NCBI RefSeq assembly: GCF_000949475.1
Contig: NZ_JRHC01000004.1
Coordinates: 62,001 to 126,000 of the forward strand
Reading direction: 5' to 3'
DNA length: 64,000 nt
DNA from: Draconibacterium sediminis
GTDB lineage: Bacteria > Bacteroidota > Bacteroidia > Bacteroidales > Prolixibacteraceae
Shown here: positions 28,861-37,903 of the stretch, piece by piece
How positions within the stretch are numbered: position 1 is the stretch's first letter
Layout of the letters: the number at the start of each line of letters is the position of its first letter
Position numbers and translations under genes: made by a program
Notes under the pieces: model-generated
The model's database searches: none
What the model was told of the DNA's origin: nothing
What the model saw: only the letters and a program-made list of their open reading frames with translations

Positions 28861-29526
28861 TCATTTTTCAAGATCAGAAGAAATTATTTCAGCCCATTTC
28901 AAATAACCTTTTGCTGTTAAATGAAGGCCATCGTTGGTGAAATTAGGATTTAAATAGTTGGTATTATCCTCTGTAAACGAAGAAAACAAATCAACAAATT
29001 CAACATTGTTATTATTGCACCAGCGATTTAGTTTTTCGTTTATGTCCATTACTTCATTGGTTTTACTCACATGGTTTGAAAATTTACGGAACGATGGATT
29101 CACAGGTAAAATACTTTGCACATAAACCAGTGTTGAGGGAGAACTCTCGCGAATGCTACTTGCAATTTTGCAAATGTTTTGAAAAACGGTATCTGCCGGA
29201 ATGTTCCGGGCCAAATCATTAATCCCGATTAACAAAAATACTTTTGCGGGTTTTGATCGTGTTACTTCATCAAGCCGGTAAAGAACACCTTCAGTGATAT
29301 CTCCGCTTATTCCCCGGTTCTTAATATTGGGATTTTGAAATAGTTCACTCCATTCACATCCATCAGTTATACTATTGCCCAGCATGATGATTTCATTCGG
29401 GGTGTCCGGAAGCTTTTCAAATAACGTTAGCCGCTGATTGTAATAGGTGCTAAAAGTATTGTCTTGTGCCGTGAGCTGTGCAACGCTTATCAAAAGCAAT
29501 AGGAGCGCAAAGAAAATTTGTTTCAT
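28861..29526 (-). CDS. SGNH/GDSL esterase, probable sialate O-acetylesterase
   Basis: The 221-residue secreted protein has a signal peptide (ending LTAQ). SGNH blocks are visible: block I IIMLGNSITDGCEW (Ser nucleophile), block II Gly in NRGISGDITEG, block III GINDL (Asn), and block V NDGLHLTAKGY (Asp/His). The family hydrolyses acetyl or other esters on sugars. As the last gene of a sialic acid operon it probably de-O-acetylates sialic acid before lysis, as the NanS-type esterases do; this is inferred from position. It is 63 bases downstream of the transporter gene and could have its own promoter. Confidence 0.8.
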   Translation of the reverse strand: MKQIFFALLLLLISVAQLTAQDNTFSTYYNQRLTLFEKLPDTPNEIIMLGNSITDGCEWSELFQNPNIKNRGISGDITEGVLYRLDEVTRSKPAKVFLLIGINDLARNIPADTVFQNICKIASSIRESSPSTLVYVQSILPVNPSFRKFSNHVSKTNEVMDINEKLNRWCNNNNVEFVDLFSSFTEDNTNYLNPNFTNDGLHLTAKGYLKWAEIISSDLEK

Positions 29527-29545
29527 AATTTTACTAAGGTAAATT

Positions 29546-29555
29546 GTAACGTTAC
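29546..29555. promoter_or_regulatory. Perfect 10-bp palindrome before the esterase gene
   Basis: GTAACGTTAC lies in the 63-base gap between the transporter and esterase genes, about 20 bases before the esterase start. It could be an operator, but nothing else supports it. Confidence 0.25.
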
Positions 29556-29589
29556 TATTTTCATAAACGGATACTTAAAAACCTGAATC

Positions 29590-30849
29590 TTAATCATGCT
29601 CCTTATTCGCCGTGGTTGGTTTGAGCGTAAGTAACTGAACCAGGACTGCTGCCGCTACTGGTATGGAAAGTAATGCCATATCTCTACCCAAATGTCCTGA
29701 ATCTGTTGATTTTCCGAGCAATTCTGTAACAAAGGCTCCGGCAAAAACACCTGTTAAGTTCATCAAACCATAACCTGCTGCCCGGTGTTTGGGAGATACA
29801 AACTGACAAAGGATGGGCATATTGTTGGCGTCGAACATTCCATAGCCAATTCCGAATATCACGCCACCTCCAACAATGCCTATGAATCCATTTCCATATC
29901 CAAGTAAAAGTAGCGATGGAATCATCAGGCTTAATCCGATTGCTCCGGTATAAATTCTACCACGTAAATTTCTTGAAATCCAGCGGTCAGCGATTATTCC
30001 ACCTGAAATTACCCCAATGAAAGACGAAGCTGCAATAGTAATAGTAGCCAGTGGTCCGGCTTTTGACATGTCCATTCCTAAACTTTCAGAGAATAAGGTG
30101 GGTAACCAGTTTTTTGTCGCCCATCCCGGAAAACTGGGAGCGGCAAAATAAAACAGAATTACCCAAAAGCTCACAGTCCCGAGTAACATTCCAAGACTTT
30201 TTGAGATGGATGAAAATCCACTGGTTTTTGCTGAATTGGTTGCTGATTCTTGTTCTGAAACAAAACGGTCTTTTTTCTCGCGAAGAAAGAAAATAAGAAT
30301 TACGCTGTATGCAATCCCCACTAATCCAAAAGAATGAAAAGTAGTTTGCCATGAAAACTGGTGCGCAACCGTTGCCCCGAATCCGCCGATCGCCTGACCA
30401 AAGTACAATCCGGTCATGTGTATTCCTACTGCAAGAGAGCGCGTACCCTCTTTGTGATAGTCGGCAATAAGAGCAAGTGCAGCAGGGATATAAAGTGCTT
30501 CACTGATCCCCATCAAAGCCCGAAGAACATATAAAACCTGGAAGTTATTTGAATAACCCATTGAAAGCGTAACGCCTGACCATACTGCCAAGCTTCCAAC
30601 GATTAACCATTTTCGGTTAACGCGGTCGGCAATTAAACCTGCAACGGGGCTCATCAAGGCGTATATCCACAAAAAAACAGCCATGAGTCGACCAAAATTC
30701 TCCGCAGTTTCAAGCTCTTTAATATCAATCATCATCGATACTTTCATGGTGGATAGCATCTGGCGATCCATGTAATTGAGCAGAGCAACCACCCATAAAA
30801 GTGCAACTACAATCCAGGAGTATATCGATTTATTTCTAAGTTGATTCAT
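29590..30849 (-). CDS. MFS transporter, probable sialic acid permease (NanT-type)
   Basis: The 419-residue inner-membrane protein has 12 predicted membrane segments in two halves. The MFS loop signatures are VALLNYMDRQMLSTMK in segment 1 and LIADRVNRKWLI between segments 2 and 3. It resembles the hexuronate/sugar-acid (ACS) branch. Its place downstream of sialidase, lyase, mutarotase and epimerase genes makes Neu5Ac the expected cargo, as with the MFS NanT in the Bacteroides fragilis nanLET cluster. Substrate assignment rests on context, not on residues. Confidence 0.8.
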   Translation of the reverse strand: MNQLRNKSIYSWIVVALLWVVALLNYMDRQMLSTMKVSMMIDIKELETAENFGRLMAVFLWIYALMSPVAGLIADRVNRKWLIVGSLAVWSGVTLSMGYSNNFQVLYVLRALMGISEALYIPAALALIADYHKEGTRSLAVGIHMTGLYFGQAIGGFGATVAHQFSWQTTFHSFGLVGIAYSVILIFFLREKKDRFVSEQESATNSAKTSGFSSISKSLGMLLGTVSFWVILFYFAAPSFPGWATKNWLPTLFSESLGMDMSKAGPLATITIAASSFIGVISGGIIADRWISRNLRGRIYTGAIGLSLMIPSLLLLGYGNGFIGIVGGGVIFGIGYGMFDANNMPILCQFVSPKHRAAGYGLMNLTGVFAGAFVTELLGKSTDSGHLGRDMALLSIPVAAAVLVQLLTLKPTTANKEHD

Positions 30850-30873
30850 TCGTTCAAGTTATTTGATGTCTGT

Positions 30874-32046
30874 TTATGTTTTGTCATTTATTTTTTCCAA
30901 TGTTTTCCAAACCTGGAATAATCCTCGCGGTACATGGAAACAGCCTTTCCATTTACCCCCTTTTAAAGGTAATAATACATCTCCGCTTCGGTTCAGGTAT
31001 CCAAACCATTCACCATAATTCGGGTCTGCAAAATGCGACCAGGTGTAATCGTGTACTTTTTCAAACCAGTTTAAACATTCCCGGTTCCCGGTAAGCTCAT
31101 AACCTTTAATAAGCGTGATTAAGGTTTCGATGTGTACCCACCAAAGTTTCTGGTTCCATTCGAGTTGTTGCGGTGGATTTCCTTTAATATCGAGGAAATA
31201 GAAAATACCGCCATATTCTTCATCCCATCCGTATTTTAAGGTTCGTAAAGCAATATCAACTGCTTTTTGTGAGAGGTCAGGTCTTTTTAGCCTTTCCGAT
31301 AAATTCATGATAAACCACATGGCTTCAATGGCATGTCCGGGATTTAGCAGGCGTCCTTCGAAGGAATCCGAAAAGCTACCGTCGGGATTTACATTTTCCA
31401 GAATCAATCCGGAATCCGGCTGGTAGAAGATTTCCATAACCTCATATAGCACTTGGATAATGGTGCTATCCACCAAATCGGGCTCCAACAGGTGTTCGAT
31501 TTCCAGCGACAGGTTACAGAGAATCATCGGAAGCGAAAAGCCTTTTAACGGACGAGTACCGGATACAAGTTTATTGTAACTTCCTTTTGGATTGTCTTTT
31601 CGTTTTAAGATATTTTGGAAGGTATCTTTTGCAATTGAAGCAAATTCTTCATTGCCGGTAGCTTTGCCAAGCTGACCAAATGCCATGGTCGCAAAACAGT
31701 CAGAAAATATATTGTATGGCTGCACAAGCGGCTTGCCTTCGCGAGTTAATGAAAAGTACCAGTTTAGATTTCCGTCGTGCCCGTATTTTTGAAGAAATGC
31801 AGCACCATCCAAGGCAATTTGCAGCCATTCCTGTCTTTGTTCTACTTCGTTGTAGAGTTTCGCAAACATCCAAACCTGGCGGGCTTGCAGCCAGATAAAT
31901 TTGTCAGTATCAAACACTTTTCCCTCACGGTCTAAACAGGTAAAATAACCGCCAAATTGTTTGTCGATTGAGTTGTTCTCCCAAAAAGGAATCACATTCG
32001 TTAACAACTCATTTTTATATTTTTTCGATAAGGCTTTAAGATCCAT
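30874..32046 (-). CDS. AGE-family N-acylglucosamine 2-epimerase
   Basis: The 390-residue cytosolic (alpha/alpha)6-barrel protein contains AGE-family features: WENNSIDKQFGGYFTCLDREG at the start, DKFIWLQARQVWMFAKLYN, NPGHAIEAMWFI and KLWWVHIETLITLIKGYE. The active-site histidines are in NPGHAIEA and WVHIE. It interconverts ManNAc and GlcNAc. Bacteroides fragilis uses this AGE-type epimerase, rather than the ManNAc-6-P enzyme, after Neu5Ac lyase. The gene is 24 bases from the transporter gene and 22 bases from the mutarotase gene, so it is part of the same operon. No GlcNAc/hexose kinase is in the window. Confidence 0.9.
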   Translation of the reverse strand: MDLKALSKKYKNELLTNVIPFWENNSIDKQFGGYFTCLDREGKVFDTDKFIWLQARQVWMFAKLYNEVEQRQEWLQIALDGAAFLQKYGHDGNLNWYFSLTREGKPLVQPYNIFSDCFATMAFGQLGKATGNEEFASIAKDTFQNILKRKDNPKGSYNKLVSGTRPLKGFSLPMILCNLSLEIEHLLEPDLVDSTIIQVLYEVMEIFYQPDSGLILENVNPDGSFSDSFEGRLLNPGHAIEAMWFIMNLSERLKRPDLSQKAVDIALRTLKYGWDEEYGGIFYFLDIKGNPPQQLEWNQKLWWVHIETLITLIKGYELTGNRECLNWFEKVHDYTWSHFADPNYGEWFGYLNRSGDVLLPLKGGKWKGCFHVPRGLFQVWKTLEKINDKT

Positions 32047-32068
32047 TTTTCTGTTTTACTGCTTAAAA

Positions 32069-33292
32069 TTATTTCTTATTGTCCACTGAAAATTCGGCAA
32101 ACGTAACTTTCGGAGTGCGCACACCAGGTCTGATTTCTCCGTTGGGAATGTAAATCCGGTTACCGTCTTTTACCGCCAGGGTTGTTACCTGAGTCGGAAA
32201 AGGCAGTTCATCTATTTCAATACATTTCCCGGTTAATGTGTTGTATAGAAATACCTGCCTGCTAAATCCCGGATGGTTTTCCAGGTGTTTAATTTTCTGA
32301 TCTATGATTTGCTGTTTTTGCTCCTGATTTTCAGCAGCTGCCGTAGCATTGATAAATTCCTCCGTTTTATTGTAGAGAAAACCGTTATCGCCACCCAGTA
32401 AAATAATGTGATTTTTTCCTAAGGCTGCACCTGTTCCGGCAGCAAGCGTTATCGAATTCATTTCATCACTGTTTATTTCTCCATCAATCTGCCATTTGTT
32501 TTTCGATGGTGAATATTTCCAGATTGAAGTATAGAAAGTTGTTAGTTCACCCGTTTTGTCGCGACCACCAAGTACATAAATGCAGTTTTCCGTACCATCC
32601 CACTGGGCTGCCACAACTGCATTCGAAACCGGTTTTGGTAAATCGGGAAGCTGTTTCCACTCTACTTTTTGGGTCGACATATCGGCACAATAGAACCTTG
32701 CCAGGGTTCCCTCAACCGCTGAACCTCCGGCAACATACACTACCGATCCTATAGTTGCAGCACCGCTATTTGAGATGGCCTCTGGAAAATCCGTAAGCGC
32801 ACTGATTTCAACTTCTGTCTTGTTCAACTTCAGTTTAAAAACTTTCGAAAGTGGCCCGTCCTGATTTTCGCCTCCTATGCATATGATTTCTCCGTTTAAT
32901 GATACACATGCTGAGTAGGCCAACGAAATAGGTAATTTTGCATTGGCGACTTTCCAAACGGCTTCATTCTCTTTTAGATTGAAGAAAAAAATATCATCGT
33001 AATAGGTTTTTGTTCCACCCTTCCAAGGTAGGGAATCCGGGAAATTCGAACCTCCTGCAACAATTAAAGTTTCTGAAGATATGCCAGCCAAAGGACCTGC
33101 AAGCCCTTTTTGTTCCTGCTGATCGGTGGCTGGCGGTATATCTGGTAAACTTCCCCAATTGATCTTCATAGCTGTTTCTTTATCACCCGGGGTACATTGT
33201 AAAAAAATAATCCCCAGAAAGAGTAATACAAATAGGTTTACGATTGACTTAAAGCTTGCTGAACAGATCCTGCATTTGTAATCCCTGAACAT
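32069..33292 (-). CDS. nanM: Kelch-type sialic acid mutarotase (NanM-like), lipoprotein
   Basis: The frame is open to 33319; the ATG at 33292 gives a 407-residue protein with a hydrophobic leader and a lipobox ending at Cys33 (FLQC). Either start lies inside the end of the lyase gene, so the genes overlap by at least 44 bases. Kelch repeats are clear: LIVAGGSNFPD, EIICIGGENQDG, VVYVAGGSAVEG, CIYVLGGRDKTGE and HIILLGGDNG. This is the cyclically permuted mutarotase family, which speeds alpha/beta conversion of released Neu5Ac in the periplasm so that transport is not limiting. Confidence 0.85.
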   Translation of the reverse strand: MFRDYKCRICSASFKSIVNLFVLLFLGIIFLQCTPGDKETAMKINWGSLPDIPPATDQQEQKGLAGPLAGISSETLIVAGGSNFPDSLPWKGGTKTYYDDIFFFNLKENEAVWKVANAKLPISLAYSACVSLNGEIICIGGENQDGPLSKVFKLKLNKTEVEISALTDFPEAISNSGAATIGSVVYVAGGSAVEGTLARFYCADMSTQKVEWKQLPDLPKPVSNAVVAAQWDGTENCIYVLGGRDKTGELTTFYTSIWKYSPSKNKWQIDGEINSDEMNSITLAAGTGAALGKNHIILLGGDNGFLYNKTEEFINATAAAENQEQKQQIIDQKIKHLENHPGFSRQVFLYNTLTGKCIEIDELPFPTQVTTLAVKDGNRIYIPNGEIRPGVRTPKVTFAEFSVDNKK

Positions 33293-34166
33293 CTTTTTCA
33301 AATTCCTGGTATGCTTCATTGCTCATATTTTTTACCGGCAAACGAAATTCCCCGCATTCAAAACCAATATACCGCATGTAGGCTTTTCCGGTTGCGATTC
33401 CTCCGTATTTTCCCAACAGGCGAATCATGTCGATTGATTGTTGCTGTAACTTACGTGCCATTTCAAAGTCTCCGTTATCAAAGGCATCAATAAGCTGGTA
33501 GTAGAGTGGGGCGGCATAGTTAAATGTACTTCCAACTCCTCCACGTGCTCCCAAAATCAATGCCGATAAAAGGTTCTCATCACGCCCCCATAGCATATCA
33601 TATTTACCGTTTTCAAAGTTGATACAACTCTGAAAATCCATAAAATCCTCGTGGGTGTATTTAATCCCGGCAAGGTTTGGAATGGCAGTTGAAGCTTCTT
33701 TCAAAAAGTCGTACATGGAAATGTTGCATCCTGTAAGCACCGGAATATGATAAAAGTAAACCGGCATTTGTGGAACTGCCTCCGCCACCTTAGCACAAAA
33801 TTCAACCAGCGCTTTGGCATTTGCAGGTTTAAAATAATAGGGTGCGAGTAGTGCTATGGCATCCATCCCAATTTCTTCCGAGTGCCGGGCATTCTCGATG
33901 CATTCGGCATAACTGGTTCCGCCAACAAGGTTGATTATTTTTAGCTTGCTTTGTTTTGCTGCCAGAGCCCAATATTCAGCAGTTTTCATCCTTTCTTTTT
34001 GAGTCAGAGAAACTCCTTCGCCGGTTGAGCCATTAATGAATGCGCCGCTTACCTCATTTTTTTCGAGAAGATCGTGATACAGAGGAATCCGGTCATAAAG
34101 AATATTTCCTTGTTTATCCTGTGTGGAAAATGGCGCTGCTATAAGTCCTTCAATTTTAGTAATCAT
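33249..34166 (-). CDS. nanA: N-acetylneuraminate lyase
   Basis: The 305-residue cytosolic aldolase is of the DHDPS/NAL superfamily. The pyruvate-binding GSTGEG motif is at 46-51, the active Tyr is Y139 in YFYHIP, and the Schiff-base lysine is K169 in LAGIKYTHEDF. It splits Neu5Ac to ManNAc and pyruvate. The position between sialidase/hexosaminidase genes and mutarotase, epimerase and transporter genes strongly supports the Neu5Ac role over dihydrodipicolinate synthase. Only 3 bases separate it from the GH20 gene. Confidence 0.93.
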   Translation of the reverse strand: MITKIEGLIAAPFSTQDKQGNILYDRIPLYHDLLEKNEVSGAFINGSTGEGVSLTQKERMKTAEYWALAAKQSKLKIINLVGGTSYAECIENARHSEEIGMDAIALLAPYYFKPANAKALVEFCAKVAEAVPQMPVYFYHIPVLTGCNISMYDFLKEASTAIPNLAGIKYTHEDFMDFQSCINFENGKYDMLWGRDENLLSALILGARGGVGSTFNYAAPLYYQLIDAFDNGDFEMARKLQQQSIDMIRLLGKYGGIATGKAYMRYIGFECGEFRLPVKNMSNEAYQEFEKDVQGLQMQDLFSKL

Positions 34167-34169
34167 GCT

Positions 34170-36149
34170 TTATTTGTTGGTTTTTAATGTGATTTCTGAA
34201 TTGTATTTTAGTTGTTCTACCTCCTGAAAATTGCCATTACTTCCAGCAAGCGGAACGAACGAGAACATGCGTTTCCATGTATTTTCAGTTAATGGAATCT
34301 TCAATAGAACTTCATTCCACCCCTTTTCAAAATTGATGTATGTGGGTTCTCTGAAATAATAATTTTCATCTGTAAAAGGTATTTCTTCAGAGTTGGATTC
34401 GAGGCCGGGTTGTTGCCAGGTTGGGGCATTAATTTGTTGTTTATTTACCCATACTTTTGGATCAGTATTATGCCACTTCTCTTGTTCGGGGAATGGCCCT
34501 CCGCGTCTTCCCCCGGAACGTGACCAGTCGTGAAAACCAATCCAGACACTTAATTTTTGGGCTTTTGGAGACCAAATGCGTGTGAAGGCATAATAAGATC
34601 CATTGGCCTTTGGGAAATAGGACGGATATCCGAAGAAATGTTGCAAATGAATTGTTCCGCCGGTAATTCCTTCTGTCCAGTTATATTCAACCGAATCCAC
34701 TTCATATTTTTCACGGATTGAATCTTCCACTGCAAATTTTTGAGTCACGTTTCCTTTATGATCAAACGGACCAATTATACTCCACTCCATGTTGGTTTGT
34801 CGAACGTAGGGGAAAGGTTTTTCCCTGAAATATTTATCACGATGCTCAATCAACCGGTTTTCAAATTCACGAAATTCGTTGAAAAGTGAATCTTCCTCGG
34901 GAGGTAATTTTGCCAAATATTTATCATCTGTTTTTTGTTGCTGTCCTTTCCAGGATGTTTCGCTATAAGTAAGAATACCCGGGTAAACTGGGTTCTGTTT
35001 TAGGATATCGTATTCGTTATTAACGTTGTTGTCGTTCCAGCGACAAAGAATTCCACCTAACCGCAGCGAGTCTCCGTGAGCAGCTCCACAAATTCTGTCG
35101 AAATACAGTTGTGGTACTCCGGCCAGCGGATCGAGATGATTTAGATAGTTCAACCGCGAATCGAGATAAGGGTGCCCGGGTTTAGGAGTTCCGGCAGAAG
35201 ACCAAAGTTGTGTAATGGAACTCGTATCATTTTTTATTGCGATTCCGGGTCTCCAAACAATGACTTTTCTTCCTTGACTCTCAACCTTATTAATCAGCCT
35301 TGATAATAAGTCTGGATCCGGACGCTCGTATTCATGCCAAACTTCATCGGTGCCCAAATGGATGTAAGGCATCTGTTCTGCAGGAACCAGGCTGCATAGT
35401 TCATCGATAAGGTCAGTTAAAACCTTCTCCATCAGTGGATCTCGCATCGATTCAATCCGGAGTGCTTCGCGAAAGGCCTGACTATGTCCCGGCACATCAA
35501 ATTCGGGTATAAGCGTAATGTTCTTCTGATTACAATAGTTCGCCAGATCGATAAACTCTTCCTGTGTATAATACTTCCCGGGCTTCCGACTCATTGACTG
35601 GGGACTGTTCAGCTGAGGATAGATTTTACTTTCCAACCTCCATCCCGGATTGTCGGTAAGGTGGAGATGGAATACATTCATTTTGTACGCAGCCAATACA
35701 TCAATCTGATCTTTTAACATGTTGATCGATTGATAATTTCTGCCCACATCCTGCATAAAACCTCGTACTTTAAACGCGGGCCAGTCAACAATAGAACACC
35801 CGGTTAAATACCTGCCGTTCGTTTTGGTGTAGCTTAGTTGTTTTATCGTTTGTTGTCCCCAAAAAAGTCCTTTTGCGGTGGTTGCTTCAAGTAGCACTGA
35901 ATCATTAGTGATAATGAGTTTATAGGCCTCTTCTTCGTTAAAAGGAACCTCTTCGATTTGAGGTACTAATCGTTGAATGAATGATGTATTGCTGTCCGCT
36001 AAATAGAAATTCTGCTTATTCCATTCCAGCTTTTGTGGCAGAGGAATTAATGCCGGATCTTTACTTTCTTTCGTACCGCAGGATATAAGCTGCAATACAA
36101 TTAAAATAGCGGCGAGATTAAAAAGCAGATATTTTATTGAAGTCGTCAA
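34170..36149 (-). CDS. GH20 beta-N-acetylhexosaminidase, lipoprotein
   Basis: The 659-residue lipoprotein (Cys24, LISC) has a GH20 N-terminal alpha/beta domain (about 35-130). The TIM barrel shows FMQDVGRNYQSINMLKDQID and YKMNVFHLHLTDNPGWRLE, and the catalytic Asp-Glu pair is in IHLGTDEVWHE. GH20 uses the substrate's N-acetyl group as nucleophile with this Asp-Glu pair. The last ~200 residues form an extra beta domain with no clear name (ITGGTIHLQHFFGYP). It removes terminal beta-GlcNAc or GalNAc, exposing or following sialylated ends. It is 10 bases from the sialidase gene. Confidence 0.92.
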   Translation of the reverse strand: MTTSIKYLLFNLAAILIVLQLISCGTKESKDPALIPLPQKLEWNKQNFYLADSNTSFIQRLVPQIEEVPFNEEEAYKLIITNDSVLLEATTAKGLFWGQQTIKQLSYTKTNGRYLTGCSIVDWPAFKVRGFMQDVGRNYQSINMLKDQIDVLAAYKMNVFHLHLTDNPGWRLESKIYPQLNSPQSMSRKPGKYYTQEEFIDLANYCNQKNITLIPEFDVPGHSQAFREALRIESMRDPLMEKVLTDLIDELCSLVPAEQMPYIHLGTDEVWHEYERPDPDLLSRLINKVESQGRKVIVWRPGIAIKNDTSSITQLWSSAGTPKPGHPYLDSRLNYLNHLDPLAGVPQLYFDRICGAAHGDSLRLGGILCRWNDNNVNNEYDILKQNPVYPGILTYSETSWKGQQQKTDDKYLAKLPPEEDSLFNEFREFENRLIEHRDKYFREKPFPYVRQTNMEWSIIGPFDHKGNVTQKFAVEDSIREKYEVDSVEYNWTEGITGGTIHLQHFFGYPSYFPKANGSYYAFTRIWSPKAQKLSVWIGFHDWSRSGGRRGGPFPEQEKWHNTDPKVWVNKQQINAPTWQQPGLESNSEEIPFTDENYYFREPTYINFEKGWNEVLLKIPLTENTWKRMFSFVPLAGSNGNFQEVEQLKYNSEITLKTNK

Positions 36150-36159
36150 TTTCTTCTGA

Positions 36160-37800
36160 TTATTTATTTTTTAGAATATCAGCAATTGCAATTTTTTGGA
36201 AATAGAGCTCTTTAACTCCTTCGTATAGTATTCCTATTGTTTCGTCGTCGACCATGGTTAGACATGAATACCCGTAACCGCCTTGTTCGTTAAGTTCTAC
36301 CTGAAGTTCTTCAGGCCACGTTAGCCCGTTATCAAGACTGGCTTTTATTGTCATATTCTTCCTTTCATTTTTGTTGTTGGGATTTGAAAAGAACAGAACA
36401 TTCTTTTTGCTGCCATTTAAAGTCACTTCGGTCCCAATGATACTGGCCATACAATTTGATTCCGGAAGGGCATGATTTGAAGAAGGATGAACTTCCCATG
36501 TTTTCCCCCAATCGTTGCTTACAGAAACGGCACGTCCATTGGTATCTCCCTTGTCTTTGCGATTCCTGTCGTCTCGCATGTTAAGCATCAGACTACCATC
36601 GGGTAATTCTACCACTTGTGCTTCGGTAGTGTTTGTTTTTGCCCCGGTTCCAATTTCCCATGTTTCGCCCTGGTCTTTGCTGTAAACAATAGTTGAGTGG
36701 CAGGTGAATTGTCCTCCATCCAAGGCTTTGTCACCGGTATCGGATTTAAACTGTGCCGGGAATACCAGTGTTCCGTCATCCGTGCAAATTCCTCTGCCGG
36801 GACCTTGTAAAAGCAGTTGCCAAGCCGGATCTTTTATCTGTTCTGTAATGTTTATTGGTTCCGACCAGGTTAATCCATCATCGGTACTCTTTGCCAAAAT
36901 AAACTGCCCCGTTTCTTCAGGGGATATTCCCGGTTTTGATGCCCACCACAGCATGTCTTTTTCAGTAGCCCCGCTTATCCAGAGGGCAGCTACCCAGATA
37001 GTATTTGTATTGTTGTCGTATAACACACAAGGATCGCCAATGCCATTTAGTCTTTGCGAGCGGCCTCCCCATTCACCCATGTCCATAATAATTTTCATGG
37101 GTTCCCATGTTTGTCCTCCATCAGTGCTGCGGCTCATACCGATATCAATATCTTCCTGCAAATCTTTGCTGTTATTATAACGAGCATCATATACGGCAAT
37201 TAAAGTTCCCTTATTGGTAGTTACCATTCCCGGAATTCGATAGGTATCGCAATTGTCCTGACCTTGTTGCCGAACAATGTGGCCAATCCGGATGGTGTTT
37301 TTTTCAAGCTGAATGGACTGTTTTGTATTGTGGTCGAATTCAAGAATAACCGTTTCAAGTTGAATCTGATTCTCAATATTGGTGTTTTCCTGTGCCTCAA
37401 ATGAAAATGAGAATGAGTTGTTGGGATCAGATACAGGCAGATCTACTGTAATAGTAGTTTCTTTTCCAATACTGGAAGTTTCACCGATTTGCAATGATTC
37501 CTGAGCATTGTTTGCAGCTCTTCCAAGAAGCTGTATTTTTTTTAATGTATTTTTTACATCGTCGTTCGAGAACCGTAAAGTTGCAGACGTTAATCTTTCA
37601 TATTGTGTATTCTCTGTTTTGGGAATATTTACTACTGCAATCTCGTTGACAGATTTTTGTAAAAATACCGGTACCTTCTTCATGTGAATGGTAATTTCCG
37701 GTTCAGACAATACATCGTCATTGGTGGCAAATCCCTGGTTACAGCTTCCGAATGAAGTTATTTGTACCAGAAAAAGAAGTAGGAAGATTAGTTTTCTCAT
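36160..37800 (-). CDS. GH33 exo-alpha-sialidase, lipoprotein
   Basis: The 546-residue lipoprotein (Cys20, FGSC) has an N-terminal beta-sandwich (about 30-185), then a six-bladed sialidase propeller. Visible signatures are the YRIP motif (DTYRIPGMV) and five Asp boxes: STDGGQTW, STDDGLTW, SKDQGETW, SNDWGKTW and SLDNGLTW. The nucleophile/base candidates are the Tyr in GGYGYSCLT and the Glu in TTEAQVVEL. It releases terminal sialic acid from glycoconjugates for the rest of the operon. A hairpin separates it from susD. Confidence 0.95.
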   Translation of the reverse strand: MRKLIFLLLFLVQITSFGSCNQGFATNDDVLSEPEITIHMKKVPVFLQKSVNEIAVVNIPKTENTQYERLTSATLRFSNDDVKNTLKKIQLLGRAANNAQESLQIGETSSIGKETTITVDLPVSDPNNSFSFSFEAQENTNIENQIQLETVILEFDHNTKQSIQLEKNTIRIGHIVRQQGQDNCDTYRIPGMVTTNKGTLIAVYDARYNNSKDLQEDIDIGMSRSTDGGQTWEPMKIIMDMGEWGGRSQRLNGIGDPCVLYDNNTNTIWVAALWISGATEKDMLWWASKPGISPEETGQFILAKSTDDGLTWSEPINITEQIKDPAWQLLLQGPGRGICTDDGTLVFPAQFKSDTGDKALDGGQFTCHSTIVYSKDQGETWEIGTGAKTNTTEAQVVELPDGSLMLNMRDDRNRKDKGDTNGRAVSVSNDWGKTWEVHPSSNHALPESNCMASIIGTEVTLNGSKKNVLFFSNPNNKNERKNMTIKASLDNGLTWPEELQVELNEQGGYGYSCLTMVDDETIGILYEGVKELYFQKIAIADILKNK

Positions 37801-37836
37801 AATATTATAATTTGCTCAATTATCAGGTTTTTTAGG

Positions 37837-37864
37837 AGGAGAGCCTAATTTTTTAGGCCCTCCT
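37837..37864. terminator. Hairpin between susD and sialidase gene
   Basis: AGGAGAGCCTAA pairs with TTAGGCCCTCCT around TTTT. Only on the plus strand is the stem followed by a T run; in the operon direction (minus) it is followed by A-rich sequence. It may therefore stabilise or process the susCD mRNA rather than terminate it, or stop antisense transcription. Confidence 0.55.
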
Positions 37865-37903
37865 TTTTTCCTAACCAAACTAAATCTATGCAAAAATCGC
37901 TAC